Shown here: piece after piece, positions 25,747-33,808 of the stretch | Layout: the number at the start of each line of letters is the position of its first letter | How positions within the stretch are numbered: the stretch's first letter is position 1 | DNA from: JAVBNN01 sp031551525 | GTDB lineage: Bacteria > Bacillota > Negativicutes > Acidaminococcales > JAISLQ01 | Direction: 5' to 3' | Assembly (NCBI GenBank): GCA_031551525.1 | Contig: JAVBNN010000013.1 | Location: 22,183-86,182, forward strand | DNA: 64,000 bases | The notes under the pieces: generated by a model | Told to the model about the DNA's origin: nothing | The model's database searches: none | The model's input: the letters and a program-made list of their open reading frames with translations, nothing else | Program-made: the position numbers and the translations under genes

Positions 25747-27156
25747 GTGTGGTGTTGCAGTATGTTGAATAAGAAAAAGTTATGTGCTTTCTTGGACAAA
25801 TTTGAGGAATATGTGCCAGCGCTTTCTTTTTCTGCGCCCTTTTTGTCAAATATTGCATTATACTATGCAGGTTTTGCTTTTGTAAAAAACCCGTACAAGA
25901 GTTTTTTATTTGCAGCATTGCAGGTGCTTTATTTATTTGTGTCATTGTATTTTGCTAATAAATTATGGCAAGAGCGAGGAGCACAAAAAAAAAATTGGTT
26001 AAAATGTGTCGGCATGGGGTGGGTTTTTGTGTTTTGCTTTGCTTTTTCCGCTGTACAGTTTGGTTATAGTTGGATATTATTTAGAACTGCAGCCATATTT
26101 GCTATAATGGGCATTCCGAGCATTATTGCTGGGGCGATATGTGGAATGAATAACAAAAGCGACATGTTTTCTTTATTGGAACGGCTTTGTTTTTTTATAT
26201 TACCAGCAGTTTTTTCTTATATAGTGATGATTATTTTTGACATTTCGCCATTTACAAGCACACATAGTCTGGGTAGCGTAAGTTTGGGGCGTATAAGTTA
26301 TTTGGGTGTAGCTTATGGTTTATTGCCATTTCTATTCTCCTGTATTATTTGCTATCTGGATGAAAGGCCGGGTTTTGGAAATATAAGAACGCTAGAAAAC
26401 AACAGGGTGATTCGGCCCTTCATGGTTTTGCTCTTGTTGGCAGCAATCACTCTCAGCGGTGGGCGGGGGCCGTTTTTTTGTTTTGTTTTGTTTGTGGTGT
26501 TATGTGCTTTTTATTATGTACTAAAAATTAAGAGAAAGATTAGCATTCCTGAAGGTATAGTCATGGGAGCTGTTATATTAATAATGTTACTTCCGTTTCA
26601 AACGATTTTATTTGACAAAAACGGAATTTTGCCGGGAAAAGCTATGTATGCGGTGCGTATGACTTTTTTTCTGAAACATTTGGATAAAGGAGAACTTATT
26701 ACTACCGATGAAGACCCCGCTATCATAAATGCTTTCAATATTAAAAAACTAGTTGAAGCGCCCGTTGATTATCATGATGAAGAAATAAATCTAATAAAAG
26801 CAAAAGCCCTTAGTAGAAGTACTTTGTTTAAGCTAGCTATAGGGGAGTTTTTGAAAAATCCAGTCACAGGGATGGGTCCCCTGGGATTTACCATAAAATA
26901 CGGCAACTACCCGCATAATATAATGTTGGAAGCTCTTGCTGATTTGGGGGTAATATTTGGCGGAGTGTTTATTTTCGCCGTCATAGGGAGTTTTTTGAAA
27001 TTTTTTTATTATTCGCTAAAGGATAAAAATGTCGCATATATGATGCTGTTTTTATCCGGTTACTTCATTATGTTTATGGCATCAGGAAGCATGTGGAGTT
27101 CATCGGTCTTATTGTTTATTGTTGCCTATAGCATGAGTTATAAGGCGAACATGTAG
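25747..27156 (+). CDS. O-antigen polymerase/ligase-like membrane protein
   Basis: This 464-469-residue integral membrane protein has about 10-12 hydrophobic segments. A large extracytoplasmic loop near residues 290-380 contains the acidic/charged stretch DKGELITTDEDPAI, followed by a segment containing GMGPLGFTIKYGNYPHNIMLEAL. The PHNxxLE pattern before a membrane helix is typical of the Wzy_C (WaaL/Wzy) family, which joins or polymerises surface polysaccharide units. The start is uncertain (GTG 25747 or ATG 25762; neither has a good ribosome site). The DNA is clearly more AT-rich than flanking genes, which suggests horizontal acquisition of this five-gene island. Confidence 0.75.
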   Translation: MWCCSMLNKKKLCAFLDKFEEYVPALSFSAPFLSNIALYYAGFAFVKNPYKSFLFAALQVLYLFVSLYFANKLWQERGAQKKNWLKCVGMGWVFVFCFAFSAVQFGYSWILFRTAAIFAIMGIPSIIAGAICGMNNKSDMFSLLERLCFFILPAVFSYIVMIIFDISPFTSTHSLGSVSLGRISYLGVAYGLLPFLFSCIICYLDERPGFGNIRTLENNRVIRPFMVLLLLAAITLSGGRGPFFCFVLFVVLCAFYYVLKIKRKISIPEGIVMGAVILIMLLPFQTILFDKNGILPGKAMYAVRMTFFLKHLDKGELITTDEDPAIINAFNIKKLVEAPVDYHDEEINLIKAKALSRSTLFKLAIGEFLKNPVTGMGPLGFTIKYGNYPHNIMLEALADLGVIFGGVFIFAVIGSFLKFFYYSLKDKNVAYMMLFLSGYFIMFMASGSMWSSSVLLFIVAYSMSYKANM

Positions 27157-27182
27157 TTTATACATATTATGGAGAACAGTAG

Positions 27183-28073
27183 ATGTTTGGTATTTCTCTG
27201 GCATATTTAAAAAATGGAACGATAGAAGAAAATGTGAGGCTCTTTTTGTCTTTGCAGGAGGAATTTACACTTAACGCCTGTGAGATACACATGGAAGCCG
27301 CGCAGTTTAGCGCTGCTTTGCTGTGGGCCGCTACCCCGGTTACTGAAAGCATAGCCGTCATTCGCGGGAAAGTGGAGATTTTGGGCGTACACTTACCTTA
27401 CCTTGACTTGAATCCAATATCTGCGGTTCCCCATATAGCAGAATTTGCTATAAAAACGCTGGAAACGGCTATTTCAAAAGCCTCGGATATAGGAGCTGAT
27501 TATGTTGTATTTCACGCCAGAGGCGTAAGGCGGCCTGAACATCCATATGAAACGGATATAGATTGCTGGGCTGAAGTCGTGACTAGGTTGACCCAATGCG
27601 CTCAAGACAAAAACATGGTGTTTTGTCTTGAAAACGCCGACGATCTGCGGTCAATTGAAGATATTGCCAAGATATTGGAAAAGTCGCCACTAACTAAGGT
27701 GTGTTTGGATATAGGGCATCTTTTCGAACGATTGTATATAGCAAGTATTTTTGGGAAACTGGTGGCTAAAGCATGGGACAGGTGGCTTCCGTGGTCGAGT
27801 CTGGCGGGACGAGGACTGCCCTTTTATGAAATGGGCAGCTTTGGCAATATTGTTTATGCGTTAAAAAATAAAATGTTTTGCATACACGTACATAACCACA
27901 ATGGACGGTTGGCACATCAGCCGTTAATGTTAGGCAAGGCAGATCTCAAAGCCTTACTGGGCACTCTTGCCGCTGAAATCAAAGGACCAATAATTTTGGA
28001 AGCTGACTACAGGAACAAATCTTATGAAACAATAATAAAAGATATTATTTTAATTAAGAAGGTGCTGCCTTGA
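27183..28073 (+). CDS. TIM-barrel sugar phosphate isomerase/epimerase-like protein
   Basis: This 296-residue protein is of the AP-endonuclease-2/xylose-isomerase-like barrel family. Strand-end motifs include VEILGVHLPYLDLNP, ADYVVFHARGVRRPEHPYE, MVFCLENADDLRS, KVCLDIGHLFERL and MFCIHVHNHNGRLAHQPL. The last ends in GPIILEADYRNKSYE. The His/Glu/Asp pattern suits a metal-dependent sugar isomerase or epimerase. It overlaps the radical SAM gene and lies among polysaccharide genes, so it probably modifies a sugar of the repeat unit; the reaction is unknown. Confidence 0.78.
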   Translation: MFGISLAYLKNGTIEENVRLFLSLQEEFTLNACEIHMEAAQFSAALLWAATPVTESIAVIRGKVEILGVHLPYLDLNPISAVPHIAEFAIKTLETAISKASDIGADYVVFHARGVRRPEHPYETDIDCWAEVVTRLTQCAQDKNMVFCLENADDLRSIEDIAKILEKSPLTKVCLDIGHLFERLYIASIFGKLVAKAWDRWLPWSSLAGRGLPFYEMGSFGNIVYALKNKMFCIHVHNHNGRLAHQPLMLGKADLKALLGTLAAEIKGPIILEADYRNKSYETIIKDIILIKKVLP

Positions 28074-29161
28074 AAAATTTATCGCGTTTTTCACGTTATA
28101 GCAGGCTGGCTTTAGGGGAGTTGTTATTTGCTTATGACAGGCTCATCTTTAAGAGTGAACAGCCTACGTCAAAAAGGTTGTTCAATCTCTTGCAAGCCAA
28201 AACCGGCGGTGTGTTGCGTTTGAAGCGACCGCTTTCTTACCCGATTGCCCTGCAACTAGAACCGACGATACAATGCCAGTTGGATTGTCCAGAATGCCCT
28301 AGGATAAAAGCCATAGAGGGATTGCCACTGGGGCATATGGAGTGGAACAGTTACGAAAAACTTATGTTGGAAGTAGGGCCATGCCTTACAGCCATCGCAT
28401 TTTGGCAATGGGGAGAGCCGCTTTTACACCCACGAATTGCAGATATGATAAAACTGGCTGATAGTTACGGGATAATCACCTTTATCAGCACGAACTGCCA
28501 GATAGATATGTCTGATGCCGAAGTGCATGCTTTGGCAGATTCCGGGCTGGATATGATAATTATTTCCATGGATGGCGCCACGCAGGAAGTATATGAATCT
28601 TTCCGGGCCGGTGGGCAGTTGAGTAAACTGAAACAGTTTGTTGGGCGGTTGCGCGAATATAAGGTTGATAGTAAAAACGAACGTTTGAAAATTAATGTTC
28701 GGGTTGTGGCGACTATAGACAACGAAAAGGAAATAGAAAAGATAAGGGAGTTTGCCGTAGAGGCGGGTGCGGATATTTTTTCTGTGAAAAGTGTCAGCCT
28801 GTACTATGATGATAGCCCAGATAATCCGGTTTTGCCGGAAAAAATGCAATACAGGTCATACCAGTACCAAAATAAAAACACACAGGAAGAATATAAAAAA
28901 ATGCCGAATCATTGCTACAAACCATGGCAATGGCCAACTTTGCGCTACGACGGCACACTTTTGTTTTGTGAATGCGACCATCAAATGACGGCTGCTTTAG
29001 GTAATGTTTTTACGGATGGCTCATTCAAGGCTGTTTGGCAAGGGGAAAAAGCTCGAAAACTGAGATCTGCCTACGGGAGCGACGGCATTATTAATCTGGA
29101 GTTTTGTCAAAGATGCAGGTATAAGCTGGATGATGCTATGCGTATAGTGGATATTTTGTGA
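28070..29161 (+). CDS. radical SAM/SPASM protein
   Basis: This 363-residue enzyme has the radical SAM cluster motif CxxxCxxC in QCQLDCPECPR near residue 72-80, followed by FWQWGEPLLHPRI and ISMDGATQEVYESFR. The C-terminal part carries a SPASM-like cysteine set (HCYKPWQWPTLRYDGTLLFC, then FCQRCRY) for extra Fe-S clusters. Family members modify peptides, or act on sugars and alcohols as dehydrogenases. It starts with TTG 28070, overlapping the TIM-barrel stop, so the two are translationally coupled. Its place among glycosyltransferases suggests a carbohydrate substrate; this is inference. Confidence 0.87.
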   Translation: MKNLSRFSRYSRLALGELLFAYDRLIFKSEQPTSKRLFNLLQAKTGGVLRLKRPLSYPIALQLEPTIQCQLDCPECPRIKAIEGLPLGHMEWNSYEKLMLEVGPCLTAIAFWQWGEPLLHPRIADMIKLADSYGIITFISTNCQIDMSDAEVHALADSGLDMIIISMDGATQEVYESFRAGGQLSKLKQFVGRLREYKVDSKNERLKINVRVVATIDNEKEIEKIREFAVEAGADIFSVKSVSLYYDDSPDNPVLPEKMQYRSYQYQNKNTQEEYKKMPNHCYKPWQWPTLRYDGTLLFCECDHQMTAALGNVFTDGSFKAVWQGEKARKLRSAYGSDGIINLEFCQRCRYKLDDAMRIVDIL

Positions 29162-29249
29162 TAGTTTAGTATTGTATATAGGCTGGCATATTCACTAAAT
29201 GGGAGACTGGAAGTCAATGTAAAGAAAAGTGGCCAAAACGGAGGGATCT

Positions 29250-30083
29250 ATGAAATATTCCGGCTATCCACCATACAGTATTCTTATGTCAGTTTATTAC
29301 AAGGAAAATCCGGAATATTTGCGGCAAAGCATATCAAGTATGCTTAATCAAACTGTACTGCCGGAACAATTTGTCATTGTCATAGACGGGCCTGCAGAAG
29401 ATGGTCTAAAGTCAGTGTTGAAAGGGTTTGCAGATGAGAATGGCGATATTTTCACTTTCGTTTGGCTGCCTAAGAATATTGGCCCGGGAGCAGCCCAGCA
29501 AATCGGGTTAGAGCATTGCAGAAATGAATGGATAGCAAAGATGGATTCTGACGATATAGCTAAAACAGAGCGCTGCGAAAAACAGCTGCAGGCTATTATG
29601 CAGTTTCCACAAATGGATATCGTCGGCGCTTGGGAGGAAGAATTTATAGGTGCGCCGGAGAATATCCAGTGTTTAAGAAAAGTGCCGTTATCTCAGAAAG
29701 ATATATACTCTTTTGCCCGGCGGCGTTCGCCCTTTAATAATCCCACAGTTTTTTACCGCAAAGAGGCCGTTATTGCGGCAGGCGGATATAAAAAACATTT
29801 CCGCTGTGAAGATTATGAACTTTATACCAGGATGATGATGAATGGTGCTAAATGCATGAATCTTCCCGAAGTGCTGTTAAGCTTCAGGATTAGTGGGGAG
29901 ACTTATGCTAAACGGGGAAATTGGCTCAATACCAAAAGTTTTATTCATGTCAGATATATGTTATATAAAAATTTTTTTATCAGTCTATCAGACTTGTTCG
30001 TTACTTGTGGCGGACAAGTGATCATATATTTCTTGCCTAATTTGTTTCGAAATTTATTTTACAAAAAATTTTTGCGTAAATAA
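29250..30083 (+). CDS. family 2 glycosyltransferase
   Basis: This 277-residue GT-A transferase opens with PPYSILMSVYYKENPEYLRQSISSML and has QFVIVIDGPAEDG and IAKMDSDDIAKTERCEKQ; the last supplies the metal-binding DxD (DSD). A late acceptor motif is FRCEDYELYTRMMMNG, with the ED catalytic-base region. It resembles AmsE/WbbL-like enzymes that add a sugar to a lipid-linked repeat unit. ATG 29250 follows GGAGGG; GTG 29229 upstream has no site. A short hydrophobic tail near the C-terminus may touch the membrane. Confidence 0.88.
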   Translation: MKYSGYPPYSILMSVYYKENPEYLRQSISSMLNQTVLPEQFVIVIDGPAEDGLKSVLKGFADENGDIFTFVWLPKNIGPGAAQQIGLEHCRNEWIAKMDSDDIAKTERCEKQLQAIMQFPQMDIVGAWEEEFIGAPENIQCLRKVPLSQKDIYSFARRRSPFNNPTVFYRKEAVIAAGGYKKHFRCEDYELYTRMMMNGAKCMNLPEVLLSFRISGETYAKRGNWLNTKSFIHVRYMLYKNFFISLSDLFVTCGGQVIIYFLPNLFRNLFYKKFLRK

Positions 30084-30113
30084 TGTGTAATTGGATATGA
30101 GGCGGGAAATGTT

Positions 30114-31403
30114 ATGATGTTTCGGACATGCAGGAAGAATATAGCTAAAATATGCATACGAATTGCCGACAGGTATAAATTTTTATTGCTGGAGGTATTT
30201 CCCCGGCGGTGGTTACGTAAGGTCAAAAACGCCATTCTGCACGACACTGTCCTGCGCGGAAGCGGTATGCGGCTCATGTATGAGAAGGGGGAGTTTCCAC
30301 AGGGGATAAACCTGATAGGCCATATAAGATCAGAGTTGGGACTGGGGCAAGGTTGCCGTTTGATGGCAAAAGCCATAGAGTGCACAGAGATACCTTTTCT
30401 GGCATTAAATTTCGACACGGTGGTCACTGCAAACAATCTGGATACTGAATGGGAGCATAAATTAACTAAAAAAGCCGTGTACAATACAAACATAATTCAT
30501 GTCAATCCGGGACAGATGGATGTTTTGCATATGATGTTGCCGACAGATACGTGGAACAAAAGATATAACATAGCCATATGGCTATGGGAGTTTGAAGAGT
30601 TTCCTGAAAAGTGGTGCAAATACTTCGAACTGGTTGATGAAGTGTGGACTCCTTCTTCTTTTGTTACCAAGGCTATTTCGTCAAAAGCACCTATGCCGGT
30701 TATCACTGTTCCGTATGGCATATACGCCGATACAGATCTGTCAATGGATCGACAATACTTTGGGTTACCTGAAGATGCGTTTCTTTTTTTGTGTATGTAC
30801 GATGTGAACAGCAACAGACTTAGAAAAAATCCGAATGCCGCTATTGAAGCCTTTAAAAAAGCTTTTTTACCAGAAAGCAAAGAAGTCGGGCTGGTTGTCA
30901 AGATAAATAATATTAACGATATTGAAAAAAATATTCTGCTTAAAGCAGTTGCAGGTTACGGTAATATATACATTATCGGCTACAACATGAGGAAAACAGA
31001 GGTTAACTCTCTTATAAAAAGCTGTAATGTGTTTGTTTCACTGCATAAAAGCGAAGGGTTTGGTCTAGTTATGGCGGAAGCTATGTATTTAGGTCGTCCC
31101 TCTGTTGCAACAGGTTGGTCAGCAAATCTGGATTTTATGACTGAGAACAACTCCTGTCTGGTAGGCTACGAACTTGAGTATTTGGACAAAGAATCGTACT
31201 ATCCGGATTTATATGAACCGGGGCAGCGGTGGGCTTTACCGGATATAGAACAAGCAGCAGGCTATATGATAAGATTGTACGAAGATGTTACGTTTTATAA
31301 CGAAAAGGCTCTGCAAGGCGAAGCGGAAATAAAAGAGCATTTTTCCATACAGAAGAGCAGTGAAAAAATCTTTGCCAGATTGAAAGAACTGGAGTTGATA
31401 TAA
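30114..31403 (+). CDS. family 1/4 glycosyltransferase
   Basis: This 429-residue GT-B transferase has a first Rossmann domain with GINLIGHIRSELGLGQGCRLMAKAIE, and a second one with FLFLCMYDVNSNRLRKNPNAAIEAF. The retaining GT4 motif is CNVFVSLHKSEGFGLVMAEAMYLGRP, with E-x7-E for nucleotide-sugar binding. It closes the polysaccharide island. The donor sugar cannot be inferred. ATG 30114 or 30117 follows GAGGCGGG. Confidence 0.88.
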   Translation: MMFRTCRKNIAKICIRIADRYKFLLLEVFPRRWLRKVKNAILHDTVLRGSGMRLMYEKGEFPQGINLIGHIRSELGLGQGCRLMAKAIECTEIPFLALNFDTVVTANNLDTEWEHKLTKKAVYNTNIIHVNPGQMDVLHMMLPTDTWNKRYNIAIWLWEFEEFPEKWCKYFELVDEVWTPSSFVTKAISSKAPMPVITVPYGIYADTDLSMDRQYFGLPEDAFLFLCMYDVNSNRLRKNPNAAIEAFKKAFLPESKEVGLVVKINNINDIEKNILLKAVAGYGNIYIIGYNMRKTEVNSLIKSCNVFVSLHKSEGFGLVMAEAMYLGRPSVATGWSANLDFMTENNSCLVGYELEYLDKESYYPDLYEPGQRWALPDIEQAAGYMIRLYEDVTFYNEKALQGEAEIKEHFSIQKSSEKIFARLKELELI

Positions 31404-31531
31404 TAGTTAGGGCGGGACAAGGTGTCTTATGAAAGATAGTAAAAAAATCTTAGTACAGAAGGAATAAGATTCTTTTTCGCGAAATAGATTATTGTAAAAC
31501 TGTTATATAAAATAAACGAAGGAGGATACAA

Positions 31532-32332
31532 ATGAAAAATATCAAGCTACATGTCCTGGCTCTGATTCTGATCATAGTAGCCGAACTCATCGGCGCGAAG
31601 GTCTTCAAGGTCGGGCCCGGCACTATCGTTATCGTGCCGATGTTTTATGCACTTATTATCGGCGTCCTGCTTACCCCGAAATTTCTTAATATTGCAAAAC
31701 AGCAGGACATGATCGACGCCTCATCGCTCATCGGTATCACTCTCATGCTTCTGATGGCGCGCTACGGCACCCTGGTCGGCCCCACCCTGCCAAAGATCAT
31801 CGCGGCCAGTCCGGCGCTCATTCTGCAGGAACTCGGCAATATTGGAACAGTGCTTTTAGGCATACCGGTAGCGGTCATGCTCGGTCTCAAACGGGAGGCC
31901 ATCGGCGGCGCGCACTCCATAGCGCGCGAGCCTAACGTAGCCCTCATCGGCGATATGTATGGTCTCGACAGCGCGGAAGGGCGTGGCGTTATGGGCGTAT
32001 ATATCAGCGGTACGGTTTTCGGTACACTGTTTATAGCTCTTTTGACCAGCTTTTGCGCGGCTTATCTGCCTTTCCATCCGTATTCCCTGGCTATGGCCAG
32101 CGGGGTAGGCAGCGCCAGTATGATGACCGCGTCGGTCGGTTCGCTGACCTACATGTACCCGGATATGGCGCCTCAATTGGCGGCTTTCGGCGCGGCAAGC
32201 AACATGCTCAGCGGCCTCGACGGAGTGTATATGTCGCTGTGGATGGCTTTGCCGCTTTCTGAATGGCTGTATAAGAAATGCTACAAAATGAAATACGGGC
32301 ACTTGCCGGAAGGGGAGGAGGCGAAGAAATGA
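31532..32332 (+). CDS. DUF3100 family membrane protein
   Basis: This 266-residue integral membrane protein has about 7-8 hydrophobic segments and is of the DUF3100 family. Conserved-looking stretches are ALKREAIGG-like GLKREAIGGAHSIAREPN, SGVGSASMMTASVGSL and AASNMLSGLDGVYMSL. The small-residue GxGSASMM motif in a membrane context suggests a transporter or channel half. AAGGAGG lies before ATG 31532. It overlaps the next membrane gene by ATGA, so the two probably form one complex. GC content returns here to the genomic level after the AT-rich island. Confidence 0.82.
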   Translation: MKNIKLHVLALILIIVAELIGAKVFKVGPGTIVIVPMFYALIIGVLLTPKFLNIAKQQDMIDASSLIGITLMLLMARYGTLVGPTLPKIIAASPALILQELGNIGTVLLGIPVAVMLGLKREAIGGAHSIAREPNVALIGDMYGLDSAEGRGVMGVYISGTVFGTLFIALLTSFCAAYLPFHPYSLAMASGVGSASMMTASVGSLTYMYPDMAPQLAAFGAASNMLSGLDGVYMSLWMALPLSEWLYKKCYKMKYGHLPEGEEAKK

Positions 32333-32775
32333 GTATGGCAAACAACTTTTTGGTTTTATTGATAGTAGGCGCTTTGTCTTTGGTGGCCAATCTCGTCGGC
32401 TATAAAAATGCCATTATCGACGCTGCCCCCGGCATGGCGATACTGATTGCCATCACCCTGGCCGGCATGATCATGGCCAAAGCGCTTCCCGGAGGCATTC
32501 CGGCCGTCGCCTATGTGGTGACGCTCGGTTGCATAATGACCTATCCGGGAGTTCCCGGAGCGGCTTATATCAACGCCTGCATGACCAAAGTCAGCTTCCT
32601 GTCACTGACGACGCCTATACTGGCTTACGCCGGCATCGCCATCGGTAAGGACCTTGACGCTTTCAAGCGGACAGGCTGGCGGATAGTGGTACTGGCTTGC
32701 GTAGTATTTACGGGTACGTTTCTCGCTTCGACTGTTATCGCCGAACTGACCCTGAGAGTTTTGGGGCAAATTTGA
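32329..32775 (+). CDS. partner membrane protein of the DUF3100 gene
   Basis: This 148-residue protein has about 4-5 membrane segments; notable stretches are GGIPAVAYVVTLGCIMTYPGVPGAAYIN and LTTPILAYAGIAIGKDLDAFKRTGWR. The latter is a motif seen in small carrier halves. It starts at ATG 32329 (ATGA overlap with the upstream stop; a GGGGAGGAGG site precedes it); the open frame before that is not used. The pair resembles a split two-subunit carrier. No function is known, and no soluble subunit accompanies it. Confidence 0.75.
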   Translation: MSMANNFLVLLIVGALSLVANLVGYKNAIIDAAPGMAILIAITLAGMIMAKALPGGIPAVAYVVTLGCIMTYPGVPGAAYINACMTKVSFLSLTTPILAYAGIAIGKDLDAFKRTGWRIVVLACVVFTGTFLASTVIAELTLRVLGQI

Positions 32776-32794
32776 TAAAAGAACCGTTTTATGC

Positions 32795-32831
32795 ATATCC
32801 AGGCCGTTTTTTGCGGCCTGGATATTTTTTA
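32795..32831 (+). terminator. Rho-independent terminator after the DUF3100 pair
   Basis: ATATCCAGGCCG (32795-32806) pairs with CGGCCTGGATAT (32814-32825) around a T-rich loop, followed by TTTTTT. Confidence 0.88.
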
Positions 32832-32912
32832 AATTTTATGTGTGGGAATTTGGCCGTAAATGTTGTAAAATATATACGTATATTTTAGTCATTACAAGCG
32901 GAGGCCGTAATA

Positions 32913-33377
32913 ATGCCAGAAGAATTGTTTTCCACCACCTTACCAAGCGTAATACACAATAACGAGATCGGCGACGAGCTCGTGCGTATCGGCAGGGAAC
33001 AGAGCTACCCTATCACTAAGGCAAAACTTTATAGCAAACTGGACAAATACGCCGGATTTGGGCCGAATTATATGATAACCGCCGAGCGGCTGCCGCCCAT
33101 ACCCGGTGGCTGGAAGGCCGATATAACCTCTTTTGAGCCACAAGTGCGGCAAATCATGGTAAATGTGAAAGAAACAAAAAACGGCAGCGGAGACGTTGAA
33201 TATAAAGTCAACGACTTGGTGCTGCGCATGATCGAAGAGTACAGAAAAGACGGCCTGGTCGTAGACACGGGCGGTGGCTGTCAGGAATTTTACGGAAACA
33301 AGGTACGCGTTATGACCGTTTCCGGGCATCCTATTCTGGTCGATGATTTTGAAGGGTTTGTCGAGGATATGCGCTGA
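32913..33377 (+). CDS. conserved-looking hypothetical protein
   Basis: This 154-residue soluble protein starts PEELFSTTLPSVIHNNEIGDEL and ends in the SGHPILVDDFEGFVEDMR region. It has no signal peptide or membrane segment and no catalytic motif I recognise. GGAGG lies before ATG 32913. Only one base separates it from the DUF1934 gene, and argS follows that, so it is part of the argS transcript. Confidence 0.7.
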   Translation: MPEELFSTTLPSVIHNNEIGDELVRIGREQSYPITKAKLYSKLDKYAGFGPNYMITAERLPPIPGGWKADITSFEPQVRQIMVNVKETKNGSGDVEYKVNDLVLRMIEEYRKDGLVVDTGGGCQEFYGNKVRVMTVSGHPILVDDFEGFVEDMR

Positions 33378-33378
33378 C

Positions 33379-33807
33379 ATGGCGCTAAAGCCGGTAGACC
33401 TCACCATAGAGAGCGTCCGCCGAAACTGTGAAGGGGTGGAGGACTCGATAACCACCTTTGCCCAGGGTAAGTGGGCAAAACATAAAGACGCCGTCTACGT
33501 GGAGTATGACGAACCGTCAGAAACGGGTATGGAAGGGACGCATACCGTTCTCAAATGGTCGGAAGGCAAACTCCGTCTGACCCGCCGCGGCGGGGTGGAG
33601 CATTGTCAGGAGTTTGCTCCCGGCGGTGTTTCCGAGAGTCTCTATGAAACGGCCTATATGTCCATACCCATGAGCGCCAGGACACATCTTGCCGAGTGCG
33701 CTATGACGGAACACGGCATGGAAATATATGTAGAATATTTCTTTAGCTTGGGCGGCGAGCCACAAGGGCTTACCAAACTGCGCATTTGGGTTAGGGAGGA
33801 TTCATAG
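33379..33807 (+). CDS. DUF1934 protein (YwiB-like)
   Basis: This 142-residue beta-barrel-like protein belongs to DUF1934, which in Bacillus (ywiB) also lies next to argS. Family-like stretches are AVYVEYDEPSETGMEGTHTVLKW, KLRLTRRG and SARTHLAECAMTEHGMEIYVEYFFS. Its fold is calycin-like and its role is unknown. ATG 33379 lies just after the upstream stop; an upstream in-frame ATG at 33343 would overlap that gene by 35 bases and has no ribosome site. Confidence 0.85.
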   Translation: MALKPVDLTIESVRRNCEGVEDSITTFAQGKWAKHKDAVYVEYDEPSETGMEGTHTVLKWSEGKLRLTRRGGVEHCQEFAPGGVSESLYETAYMSIPMSARTHLAECAMTEHGMEIYVEYFFSLGGEPQGLTKLRIWVREDS

Positions 33808-33808
33808 G

